Shown here piece by piece: positions 8,879 to 17,689 of a DNA stretch of 64,000 nucleotides. The stretch is from positions 1 to 64,000 of the forward strand of contig JAEUII010000121.1 in assembly GCA_016795145.1 (NCBI GenBank). The letters run 5' to 3'. The first letter of the stretch is position 1, and the number at the start of each line of letters is the position of its first letter. This stretch comes from Planctomycetaceae bacterium. Lineage in GTDB: Bacteria; Planctomycetota; Planctomycetia; Planctomycetales; Planctomycetaceae. The notes below the pieces were generated by a model. It was not told where the DNA came from. It did not search any database and saw only the letters and a list, made by a program, of their open reading frames with translations. Position numbers and translations under genes: made by a program.

Positions 8879-10429
8879 ATGTCAGCCACACAATCTGGAA
8901 AACTCAACAAAGTCATTCGCTGGGGCGTTGCATTGGCGCTAGTTGCCGCTGCCGCCGCGACTCACAAACAGTGGCTTCCAAAACTCAAGGCTTTGGCGAA
9001 GTCATCCGGGTCCGCCGAAGCAGAAGCCGAACACGCGGACCACGATGATCACTCCGGACACGAAGACCACGCAGGACACGACGAAGCCGCGGAAGCCAGC
9101 GTGCTGGAACTGTCCGAGGCGGCTCGACGCAACCTGGGACTGACAGCCGAATTCCTGAAACCGGTCGAGCTGACGAAGTACCGTCGCACGGTAACGATTC
9201 CTGCTGTCGTCGTCGACAAGCCAGGACGAACGCAGGTGGAAGTCTCGACGCCGTTGACCGGTGTGATTACTCACGTGCATGCGGTCACAGGAGAAGCGGT
9301 GACGCCTGGAACTTTGCTATTCGAACTTCGCATTACTCATGAACAGCTCATTACGGCACAGACCGAATTCCTGAAGAGTCTCGGGGAACTGGAAGTCGAG
9401 AAACTCGAAATCAAACGACTTGAAGATGCGGCAGAAAGCGGAGCGATTTCCGGCCGAACACTGCTGGAACGAAAATACTCGCGCGACAAACTGGAAGCTC
9501 TCATCCGCGCTCAGCGTGAAGCACTGAGACTGCAGGGGTTGTCAGATCGTCAGGTCGAAGAGATCGCGACCGACAAGAAGCTGCTTCGAAGCCTGCAGAT
9601 CGTTGCACCGACGATTGACGATCATTCCCATGACGAAGAACTGCGGCTCAGTCACGCTTCGACACAGACGGTTTCGCTGACTCGAGTCCCCGACGAGAAG
9701 AATGGTGAAAAGCACGACGACAAGCATGCTGAGAAAGACCATGAGCATGCCGATGACGAGAACGGTGGCCACGATGATTCAACAATGTCCTTGATCGTCG
9801 AACGCCTTTCCGTCAAGAAGGGTCAGACGGTCAACGCCGGTGAACTTCTCTGCGAAGTCGCCGACTTCAGCTCGCTCTACATCGAAGGCAAGGCGTTCGA
9901 TCAGGATGCACCGGCCATCAATGCAACGGCATCCAACAACTGGCCAGTCACGGCGATCTTCCCGGTGGCTCAGGGACAGGAAACACTGAACGATCTGAAC
10001 CTCGCCTTCGTCGGAACCGAAGTTGACAGCAATTCTCGGTCGCTGCCGTTCTACGTCAATCTTCCAAACACGATCACCGGGACGTCAAAGAACAACGAAG
10101 GCCAGAGATTTGTGTCCTGGAAATATCGTCCAGGTCAGCGACTGCAGCTGCAGGTTCCCGTAGAAGAATGGCCTTCGGAACTCGTCGTTCCGGTCGACGC
10201 AGTTGTTCGAGAAGCGGCTGACTGGTTCGTCTTCCGACAAAACGGCAAGCACTTTGAACGAGTCGCCGTGCATGTGAAATTCCGGGATCAATCGAACGCA
10301 GTCATTGCCAACGATGGTGCGGTGTTCCCTGGCGATGTCCTTGCTCTCCGGTCGGCTCATCAGATGCAGATGGCCCTGAAGAACAAGTCCGGAGCCGGCG
10401 CGGACCCGCACGCGGGACATACGCACTGA
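8879..10429 (+). CDS. RND efflux periplasmic adaptor (HlyD/CusB-like), His-rich
   Basis: The ATG at 8879 has a GGGAG site about eight bases upstream and gives 516 residues; the frame reaches back to 8825 without a ribosome site. An N-terminal membrane anchor (about residues 15-31) is followed by a His/Asp-rich segment (DHDDHSGHEDHAGHDE), then the barrel and lipoyl halves of a membrane-fusion protein (VEVSTPLTGVITHVHAVTGEAV; VERLSVKKGQTVNAGELLCEV) around a helical hairpin. A second His-rich stretch interrupts the lipoyl region (KHDDKHAEKDHEHADDE). Adaptors of this type link an inner-membrane RND pump to an outer-membrane channel. The His-rich inserts suggest metal capture in the periplasm. No TolC-type channel gene is present nearby. 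Confidence 0.93.
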   Translation: MSATQSGKLNKVIRWGVALALVAAAAATHKQWLPKLKALAKSSGSAEAEAEHADHDDHSGHEDHAGHDEAAEASVLELSEAARRNLGLTAEFLKPVELTKYRRTVTIPAVVVDKPGRTQVEVSTPLTGVITHVHAVTGEAVTPGTLLFELRITHEQLITAQTEFLKSLGELEVEKLEIKRLEDAAESGAISGRTLLERKYSRDKLEALIRAQREALRLQGLSDRQVEEIATDKKLLRSLQIVAPTIDDHSHDEELRLSHASTQTVSLTRVPDEKNGEKHDDKHAEKDHEHADDENGGHDDSTMSLIVERLSVKKGQTVNAGELLCEVADFSSLYIEGKAFDQDAPAINATASNNWPVTAIFPVAQGQETLNDLNLAFVGTEVDSNSRSLPFYVNLPNTITGTSKNNEGQRFVSWKYRPGQRLQLQVPVEEWPSELVVPVDAVVREAADWFVFRQNGKHFERVAVHVKFRDQSNAVIANDGAVFPGDVLALRSAHQMQMALKNKSGAGADPHAGHTH

Positions 10430-10577
10430 CATCGCTCCGTTCGATTCATGGGATTGGTCCACTGTCTCCGTGCTTGACGCCCCCTGAGTCGATCTGAACT
10501 CGCGGCGAAGTTGACGACTTCCTCGACCCGTCGAGATCCTCGGCCCACAAATCTTCCACTCATTCACTGAGCTTCCC

Positions 10578-13500
10578 ATGCTGAACGCCATCATTCGATT
10601 TGCACTTCAACAGCGATTGCTGGTGATTGTTCTGGCGTGTTTTCTAACGGGCTACGGAACATGGACAGCGTTGCAGATGCCGATTGACGTCTTCCCGGAC
10701 CTCAATCGTCCCCGCGTCGTCATCATGACCGAAGCACCTGGGATGGCTCCGGAAGAAGTCGAATCGCTTATCACGTTTCCTCTCGAAACCGCAATGAACG
10801 GAGCGAACGGCGTCGAGGTTGTTCGCAGTTCTTCGGGCGTTGGCATTTCCGTAGTCTACGTCGAATTCGCCTGGGGCACGAATCTTTACACAGACCGCCA
10901 GGTCGTTGCTGAGAGACTTCAGATTGTGCAGGATCGGCTTCCGCCCGGCGTTTCACCTCAGCTCGCCCCCGTGTCGTCCATCATGGGTCAAATCGTGATG
11001 CTGGCGATGTGGAATGACAACAAAGAAGTGACGCCGATGGAACTTCGCACGTCGGCGGACTGGGTCGTGCGACAACGCCTGCTGACAATTCCCGGTGTGT
11101 CGCAAGTCTTCACGATGGGAGGCCAGCGCAAGCAGTTTCAGGTGCTGGTCGACCCGCAGTCCATGCTGCAGTACGGCGTGACTCTTGAGCAGGTTGAACA
11201 GGCGGTCATTCAGAGCAATCAGAACGCAACTGGTGGTTACCTCGATCGCCAGGGACCAAGCGAACTTCTCGTCCGCGCACTTGGACGCATTCAGTCGATC
11301 GATGACCTTAGAAACGTCGTCGTGACCATCCGCGATGGTCGCCCGGTGGCTTTGGCTCAGGTGGCCGATGTTCGCGAAGGGGCTCAGGTCAAACGAGGCG
11401 ACAGCAGCGCGTTTATGAAGCAGGCCGATGGCGACTGGAGCGGTGGCTCGGCGGTCATTCTGACGATCAACAAGCAGCCGGGTTCTGATACTCGTCGAGT
11501 CACCGAATCGATCGTGCAAGCGATGGAGGAACTGAAGCAGTCGCTTCCCAAAGGCACACGCATTGAAACCGTGTATGCGCAGAAGTCATTCATCGATCGA
11601 GCGATTCACAATGTGATGGAAGCACTTCGAGACGGCGGCATTCTGGTCGTCATCATTCTATTTTTGTTCCTGATGAATATTCGCACGACGTTCATCACGC
11701 TGACCGCCATTCCTCTGTCGTTGGTCATGACGGCCATCGTCTTCTCGGCACTTGGCATCTCGATCAACACGATGACCCTGGGCGGCCTGGCTGTCGCGAT
11801 CGGAGAACTCGTGGACGACGCCATCGTGGACGTCGAGAACATATTCCGGCGACTTCGCGAAAATCGCCATTTGCCAAATCCGCTGAATCCTCTGCTGGTC
11901 GTGTTTCGAGCCAGCACGGAGGTTCGTAATTCGATTGTGTTCAGCACAATGATTGTCGTTCTCGTCTTCATTCCGCTGTTTGCTCTGGACGGGATGGAAG
12001 GCAAACTGTTCATCCCGCTTGGGCTGGCTTACATCGTCTCGATCCTTGCTTCGCTGATCGTGTCACTGACGGTCACTCCGATTTTGTCCTACTGGCTGCT
12101 TGGTAATGCCGCAGGTCATGAAGAGAAGGATGGGGCACTACTGCGAATGCTGAAATGGGTGGCCGAAAAGGTGATTCGATTCAGCCTCAATTGGCCGGTT
12201 CTGAATCTGTCCGTCACGGTCTTGCTCGTCGTCATCGCAGGCTTCTTCGTCGCGGGGCTTGATAAGGACTTCCTGCCACCGTTCAACGAAGGGACCGTTC
12301 AGCTGAACGTGGTCCTCCCGCCTGGCACGTCGCTGTCGACAGCCAATCAGATCAATTCCATGGTGGAAACGTCACTGCAGGCGATCCCCGATGTGGCTCG
12401 ATTTGCCCGCCGCACCGGCCGAGCAGAACTCGACGAACACGCAGAGGGCGTGAACATGAGTGAGTATCTGATCGAAATGGATCCAGCGTCAAAACGAAAT
12501 CGAGAAGAACAACTGGCCGAGATCCGTGAAGCGATGGACCAGATCCCAGGGATCGTCACCGCAGTCGAACAGCCGATCTCGCATCTGATCTCCCACATGC
12601 TCTCTGGCGTGAAGGCTCAGATCGGTATCAAGCTGTACGGAACGGACCTCGACCTTCTGCGCCAAAAGGCAGAAGCAATGAAGGCGGAGATCGAACTGGT
12701 TCCCGGCGTCAAAGACCTGATGCTCGAACCTCAGGTCATCATTCCTCAGCTGCGTATCGAACTGAATCGTGAAAAGCTGCTGCTGAATGGTCTGACAGTG
12801 GAGAACGTGAATGAGTTTCTTGAGACGGCAATGAACGGCCGGATCGTTTCTGAGATCCTGACTGATCAGCGCACGTTCGACCTCGTGGTCCGCATGGGTG
12901 ACAACTATCGCGAAGACGTTGAAGCCTTGAAACGACTGTCGATTGAACTGCCCGACGGAGGAACGATTCCACTTGAGGCTGTTGCAGACATCTACGAATC
13001 GGGTGGTCCAAATACCGTCAATCGTGATAACGTGCGACGTCGAGTCGTCATTCAATGTAACGTTGCAGACCGGGGCGTCGTGGATGTCGTCGCGGACATA
13101 CAGAGGTTGCTGAAGCCGGTGATTGCCTCATTGCCTGCCGGGTACGATGTCGAATACGGTGGTCAGTTCCAGAGCCAGCAGTCTGCGTCGAAGAAGATGG
13201 CATTGCTGTTCATTGCATCGCTGATCGGCGTCTTCATGGTTCTGTTCACGATGTTCCGTTCCGTGAATCTCTCACTGCAGGTAATGGCCGCCTTGCCGAT
13301 GGCCTTCATTGGTTCCGTCGCGGCCCTCGTGTTGACTCAGCAAACTCTGACCATCGCCGCGATGGTTGGCTTCATCTCGCTCGGCGGGATCGCGTCCCGC
13401 AACGGGATTCTGCTGCTGAATCACTACCTGCATCTGGTGAAATACGAAGGAGAATCCTTCACTCACGCCATGATCATCCGCGCGGGACTCGAACGACTCG

Positions 13501-13790
13501 CGCCGGTTCTGATGACGGCTTTGACGGCGGGAATCGGGCTCGTTCCGCTGGTCCTGGCGGCACATCAGCCGGGCAAGGAAATCCTGTATCCGGTCGCGAC
13601 AGTGATTCTTGGCGGCGTCATCAGCTCCACACTGCTCGACTTCTTCGTCCACCCGGCACTCTTCTGGCTCTTCGGCAAGAAGGCCGCGGAACACAGCGTT
13701 CTGGAAGCTGATGAAGCGATCGAACTGGAAGAAGAATCACACGCAGCACTTCGAGCACGCCACATGACCGAAGCAGCCACCCATCATTGA
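10578..13790 (+). CDS. Heavy-metal efflux RND pump (CusA/CzcA family)
   Basis: At 1070 residues this has the normal length and layout of an RND proton-driven pump: a first helix (about residues 10-28), a large porter domain, helices 2-6 around residues 340-500, helix 7 near 540, a second porter domain and a C-terminal helix set from about 870. The helix-4 region reads AIGELVDDAIVDVENIFRRLRE, where acidic residues carry the proton relay; it differs from the DFGxxxDGAxxxVEN form of CzcA-like pumps, so the metal cannot be assigned. It follows the adaptor by about 150 bases on the same strand and precedes a His-rich lipoprotein. The ribosome site is weak. Confidence 0.95.
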   Translation: MLNAIIRFALQQRLLVIVLACFLTGYGTWTALQMPIDVFPDLNRPRVVIMTEAPGMAPEEVESLITFPLETAMNGANGVEVVRSSSGVGISVVYVEFAWGTNLYTDRQVVAERLQIVQDRLPPGVSPQLAPVSSIMGQIVMLAMWNDNKEVTPMELRTSADWVVRQRLLTIPGVSQVFTMGGQRKQFQVLVDPQSMLQYGVTLEQVEQAVIQSNQNATGGYLDRQGPSELLVRALGRIQSIDDLRNVVVTIRDGRPVALAQVADVREGAQVKRGDSSAFMKQADGDWSGGSAVILTINKQPGSDTRRVTESIVQAMEELKQSLPKGTRIETVYAQKSFIDRAIHNVMEALRDGGILVVIILFLFLMNIRTTFITLTAIPLSLVMTAIVFSALGISINTMTLGGLAVAIGELVDDAIVDVENIFRRLRENRHLPNPLNPLLVVFRASTEVRNSIVFSTMIVVLVFIPLFALDGMEGKLFIPLGLAYIVSILASLIVSLTVTPILSYWLLGNAAGHEEKDGALLRMLKWVAEKVIRFSLNWPVLNLSVTVLLVVIAGFFVAGLDKDFLPPFNEGTVQLNVVLPPGTSLSTANQINSMVETSLQAIPDVARFARRTGRAELDEHAEGVNMSEYLIEMDPASKRNREEQLAEIREAMDQIPGIVTAVEQPISHLISHMLSGVKAQIGIKLYGTDLDLLRQKAEAMKAEIELVPGVKDLMLEPQVIIPQLRIELNREKLLLNGLTVENVNEFLETAMNGRIVSEILTDQRTFDLVVRMGDNYREDVEALKRLSIELPDGGTIPLEAVADIYESGGPNTVNRDNVRRRVVIQCNVADRGVVDVVADIQRLLKPVIASLPAGYDVEYGGQFQSQQSASKKMALLFIASLIGVFMVLFTMFRSVNLSLQVMAALPMAFIGSVAALVLTQQTLTIAAMVGFISLGGIASRNGILLLNHYLHLVKYEGESFTHAMIIRAGLERLAPVLMTALTAGIGLVPLVLAAHQPGKEILYPVATVILGGVISSTLLDFFVHPALFWLFGKKAAEHSVLEADEAIELEEESHAALRARHMTEAATHH

Positions 13791-13873
13791 ACCATGACAC
13801 AATAATCCGCAGTCGGTTGTGTAACCGCGGTATCAGATTTTCACCGACAACACTCTCACCAAAGGCAATGACA

Positions 13874-14392
13874 ATGAAAGTTCTCAAGCTTCACCACTAC
13901 ACGCTGGCGTTTGTTGGAACGCTGATGTTCGGCCTCTCAGGCTGTACTGACGCTGGTTCAGAACCAACCGCAGCAAAGCCAGCAGCCAAGGAAGCCGACA
14001 AACATGAGCATCCAACGGAAGGTCCCCACCATGGTCATCTCGTCGAGCTGGGCAAGGAAGAGTTTCATGCGGAACTCGTGCATGACAAATCCGTCATCAC
14101 GATCTATCTGCTGGATTCTGCAGCAAAGGCTGCTGTCGCTATCGACGCAAAGAATCTCGTCATCAATCTGAAACATGATGGGAAACCGGAACAGTTCGAA
14201 CTGGCTGCGTCACCGGATGCTGGCGATGCGGAAGGAAAGTCTTCACGATTCACGATTGATAACGCGGAACTTGCCGAGCACCTGGAACACGCGGATTCAG
14301 AAGCTCGACTGAGCGTGACGATCAACGGAAATCCTTACTCAGCATCACTCGCGCATTCTCACGATGAGCATGAACACAATCACGACCACTGA
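13874..14392 (+). CDS. His-rich periplasmic lipoprotein of the metal-efflux operon
   Basis: The ATG at 13874 has AAAGG eight bases upstream; an ATG two codons earlier (13868) is also possible. The 172-residue product opens with a signal ending in the lipobox LSGC, followed by an Ala/Lys/Glu linker, a HEHPTEGPHHGHLVELG segment and a C-terminal SHDEHEHNHDH tail. The middle looks like a small beta domain. Such lipoproteins accompany CusA/CzcA-type pumps in planctomycetes and probably buffer or hand over metal ions in the periplasm (inference). The gene lies about 80 bases after the pump gene and overlaps the next frame by 29 bases. Confidence 0.8.
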   Translation: MKVLKLHHYTLAFVGTLMFGLSGCTDAGSEPTAAKPAAKEADKHEHPTEGPHHGHLVELGKEEFHAELVHDKSVITIYLLDSAAKAAVAIDAKNLVINLKHDGKPEQFELAASPDAGDAEGKSSRFTIDNAELAEHLEHADSEARLSVTINGNPYSASLAHSHDEHEHNHDH

Positions 14393-16829
14393 GAACACAG
14401 TGAGTCATACGCCACCGAGAAGACTCGGAACCATGGCCGTGATGGGCCTGCTGAGTTTTCTCTCGGGAGCGGCGTGCCTGATTGCCGAGCTGTCGTGGAA
14501 TCGACAGCTCGGTTCTTTGTTTGGGCACACTGCAGAAACGTCGGCGATTGTGCTGGGACTCTGGTTCGCCGGCATGGCCATCGGCTACAGAGTCGGGCTG
14601 CGTTTTGTCCAGACGATCGATGGATTCCGAGGCTACGCGGTCTGTGAATTCATCGCGGCCATCGGTCTGGCCACCGCCCCACTGACGATCTACATCGCTC
14701 ACGCTTCACCACCCTCGCCGCTCATCCATCATGAGTCGCTCTTCATCAGTTTGCCGCTCAGGATCCTGATCACAGCGATCAGCCTTGGCCCTGTTACGAT
14801 CGCTTACGGAGCGACACTGCCGTTCCTCAGTCAGATGTGCGTCTCAACATCGACGACCGCCGATCAATCGCTACGACGACTGACGTTCATCTACGCATTG
14901 AACACTGCCGGAGCAGTCCCGGGAACACTGATCGCACCGAGCATCCTCTTCACCTCGATCGGCGTGAAGACCAGTTCATACGTCGCAGCACTTTGCGCCG
15001 CCCTTTGCGGTTTCGTCGCCTTATCCCTTCGCCCCCGCGCCACCGCACATGTGGCAAATCCTCCCCTCCTGAACGCAGTTCGGGAGGGGTCGAGCGAGCG
15101 CCTGCAAGCTCGGGGGAGGGCCGCACTTCCCGTCGCCCGCTGGACAATCCTCGCAGGCCTCTCCGGCTTCGTGACACTCGGCCTCGAAGTCCTTTACACG
15201 CGTCTCTTCGCACTCATCTTTCACAACAGTTCCTATTCCTTCGCCTGCGTTCTGGCCACGTTTCTGCTGGCCCTGGCACTTGGTTCCGTCGCCGTTCGTC
15301 TTCTTTCGCATCGCTTTGCTTTGCGGACATTGTGTCTCAGCGTGGCAATCGTTCTGGCACTTGCGATACCGGCATCGGTGTGGCTGTTTGCTGGACTCAC
15401 CAGGTTTCAATACGTCGACGCACGATCGTCGCTGTTCAACTACCTGAGTCAATGTCTGATGCTGACATCGGCCGTAATGCTGCTTCCGGCCACCATGGCG
15501 GGAATGTTGCTGCCGCTCGCGTGGAAAGGACTTCAGGGTTCCGGAACGTCCACGACATCCAGCGTCTCGCGAGCAACCTTCGTCAATTCCTGCTGTGCCG
15601 CCATGGGATCACTGGCGGCCGGATTCCTGCTGCCTCGCATTGCTGGTCTGTGGGGAAGCTTCGCAGTTCTTGCGAGTCTTGCAGCAAGTGTGCTTCTGCT
15701 GTTTCATGACAAAAGTGCTCTCACAAAAACGCCACTTGCGGCCTTGCTTGTCGCAATCAGCATCGCCTGGTTTCCAGCAATCAAGTCTCCGGAACAGTAC
15801 TATGCCTCCAGCACCGAACGAGTGCTTCATCGCTGGAATTCTTCCTACGGCTGGGTCGATGTGGTTCAGGATTCCAGGTCCAGCGTCAGAAGAATCCGCC
15901 AGAATCTTCACTATCGATTCGGAGCCACGGGTGCGACTGCCGAACGAGAATTCCGGCAGGCCACCTTGCCGTTGCTGCTCCATCCATCTCCATTGCAAGT
16001 TGCGTTTCTGGGAGTCGGAACGGGAATGACCGCAGCCGGAGCTGTGCCTCACGCTGACGTTCAACAGATCTCTCTGGTCGAACTGATCCCTGAAGTCTTT
16101 GACGCGGCCCGTATTCTGGAGGGCGACAACCGCAACGTCATCGATGATCCTCGGACCATGCGCTTTCCCGATGATGCACGCCACTTTCTGTCATCAACGA
16201 CCGGCTTATTCGATGTCATCATCGCGGACTTATTCGTTCCCTGGGAAAGCGGCAGCGGCTATCTCTACACAACCGATATGTACCGTTCCGCAAAGGCACG
16301 CCTCAAACCTGGCGGACATTTCTGCCAGTGGCTCGCGCTGTACCAGCTTGGCGAAACCGACTTTGAAATGATCGCACGATCCATGCGTTCGGTCTTTCCA
16401 CACGTCAGTCTCTGGTGGTGTCACCTCCACCCAACCAAGCCGATCATTGCACTGATTGGCTCGGACAAACCATTGACGTTCGACAGCCAACAGATCGATC
16501 GCCGAATTCACAACCTTGAGACATCCGGCAACGCAATCGACTCCCTCATCCCATCTTCATCACGTCTCGCAGAACTTTACATCGGCGACTGGCAGGAGAT
16601 GATTGGCCTGCTAAACACCGACGAATTCCCCCGCCTCGAATTCTCAGCCCCGGTCTCTCATCTCAGCGGCAGCCTGCTCAAAGGCGACCGCCTCAAGTTA
16701 TTGATCAGGGACAAACTCCTGAAGCTTCCGACTGCCTCTTCGTACAGTTGGCGACTTTCCGCAGACACACCTCGTCGCGACCGGCGATGGCAATTGACGG
16801 TGCTATTTCCGAGTGATGTCCAGGAGTAA
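14364..16829 (+). CDS. Polytopic membrane protein with spermidine-synthase-like domain
   Basis: The first half of this 821-residue protein has about ten to twelve transmembrane helices; the second half is an aminopropyltransferase-like Rossmann domain. FLGVGTGMTAAGAV is the nucleotide-binding loop, LVELIPEV supplies the acidic ribose ligand, DDARHFL and IIADLFVPW correspond to the decarboxy-SAM and amine-binding aspartates, and LKPGGHFCQW is the late conserved strand. Proteins of this fused type are common in planctomycetes; their substrates are mostly unknown. The ATG at 14364 overlaps the lipoprotein gene by 29 bases; a GTG at 14400 would remove the overlap. Residues about 231-253 appear to be encoded by an inserted GC-rich hairpin repeat. 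Confidence 0.85.
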   Translation: MSMNTITTTENTVSHTPPRRLGTMAVMGLLSFLSGAACLIAELSWNRQLGSLFGHTAETSAIVLGLWFAGMAIGYRVGLRFVQTIDGFRGYAVCEFIAAIGLATAPLTIYIAHASPPSPLIHHESLFISLPLRILITAISLGPVTIAYGATLPFLSQMCVSTSTTADQSLRRLTFIYALNTAGAVPGTLIAPSILFTSIGVKTSSYVAALCAALCGFVALSLRPRATAHVANPPLLNAVREGSSERLQARGRAALPVARWTILAGLSGFVTLGLEVLYTRLFALIFHNSSYSFACVLATFLLALALGSVAVRLLSHRFALRTLCLSVAIVLALAIPASVWLFAGLTRFQYVDARSSLFNYLSQCLMLTSAVMLLPATMAGMLLPLAWKGLQGSGTSTTSSVSRATFVNSCCAAMGSLAAGFLLPRIAGLWGSFAVLASLAASVLLLFHDKSALTKTPLAALLVAISIAWFPAIKSPEQYYASSTERVLHRWNSSYGWVDVVQDSRSSVRRIRQNLHYRFGATGATAEREFRQATLPLLLHPSPLQVAFLGVGTGMTAAGAVPHADVQQISLVELIPEVFDAARILEGDNRNVIDDPRTMRFPDDARHFLSSTTGLFDVIIADLFVPWESGSGYLYTTDMYRSAKARLKPGGHFCQWLALYQLGETDFEMIARSMRSVFPHVSLWWCHLHPTKPIIALIGSDKPLTFDSQQIDRRIHNLETSGNAIDSLIPSSSRLAELYIGDWQEMIGLLNTDEFPRLEFSAPVSHLSGSLLKGDRLKLLIRDKLLKLPTASSYSWRLSADTPRRDRRWQLTVLFPSDVQE
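15059..15122 (+). repeat. GC-rich double-hairpin element inside a coding sequence
   Basis: CCCCTCCTGAAC, a GCA loop and GTTCGGGAGGGG form a near-perfect hairpin, followed by a GAGCG...GCTC section and GGGGGAGGG. The same architecture, reverse-complemented, occurs between genes at 48654-48713. Here the length keeps the reading frame, adding a Pro/Arg/Glu-rich loop between membrane helices of the 14364-16829 protein. Confidence 0.65.
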
Positions 16830-17689
16830 ACCAACGAGCGGTACTTCGCCAGCGATCCGGGCCTCGGTGATTTGCCAGGGATAACGCCCAAACCGCAACT
16901 ACAACCACCCTCGCGCCTTTGCGCCTTCGCGTGAAACCACAAAAACGCCAGTCGCAGTTGATCTCGCGAAGGCGCGAAGGCGCAAAGAAAATCACAAGCG
17001 CATCGGACGCTATCAGGTCGAATGATCTGCTCGTAGAGCAGAGTAGTCGCATGACAATCAGCCCAAACACAACACCCTTCGCGCCTTTGCGCCTTCGCGT
17101 GAAACCACAAAAACGCCAGTCGCAGTTGATCTCGCGAAGGCGCGAAGGCGCAGAGCAAAAGACCAGCGCACCGAACGCTATCAGGTCGAATGATCTGCTC
17201 GTAGAGCAGAGTAGTCGCACGACAACTATCCCAAACACAACGCCCTTCGCGCCTTGGCGACTTCGCGTGAAACCAAAAACACCAGTCGCAGTTGGTCTCG
17301 CGAAGGCGCGAAGGCGCAGAGTAAAAGACCAGCGAAAAAACGCCTTGAACCAGACTGAATAACCTGCTGGAAAAGACGAGTAGCCCCAAAAACAACCAGC
17401 CCGAACACAGCCTCCTTCGCGCCTTTGCGCCTTCGCGTGAAACCACAAAGCACCAGTCGCGGTAGATCTCACGAAGGCGCGAAGGCACCAAGGAACAAGA
17501 CCTGCGAGAGAACGCCTTGAACCAGACTGAATAACCTGCTGGAAAAAAGGAGTATCCCCAAAAACAACCAGCCCGAACACAGCCTCCTCCGCGCCTTGGC
17601 GACTTCGCGTGAAACCAAAAACGCCAGTCGCAGTTGCTCTCGCGAAGGCGCGAAGGGAGCGAGTGTGGATGAGGCAAGGTTGGGTTCCA
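16830..17689. other. Gene-free stretch between convergent genes, filled by repeat array
   Basis: Apart from the five-unit array there are only about 75 bases before it (16830-16904) and 30 after it. No terminator with a run of T residues was seen; the hairpins of the array could end transcription from both sides. Confidence 0.7.
16905..17660. repeat. Five tandem ~170-base units with internal hairpins
   Basis: Cores start near 16911, 17079, 17247, 17417 and 17588, a period of 168-171 bases. Each core has a left arm CGCGCCTTTGCGCCTTCGCG, a short spacer (GTGAAACCAC...CAGTCGCAGTTG) and a right arm CGCGAAGGCGCGAAGGCGC, so it folds into a strong hairpin. The inter-core segments fall into two types: units 1 and 2 share one with CTATCAGGTCGAATGATC, units 3 and 4 share another with CTTGAACCAGACTGAATAAC. 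Open frames across the array, in both directions, come from the repeats and are not considered genes. Confidence 0.92.

Noticed and set aside
16905-17660. Tandem units considered as a CRISPR array
   Set aside because: Repeat cores are ~75 bases and the intervening segments are themselves repeated, unlike unique spacers; no cas genes are present.
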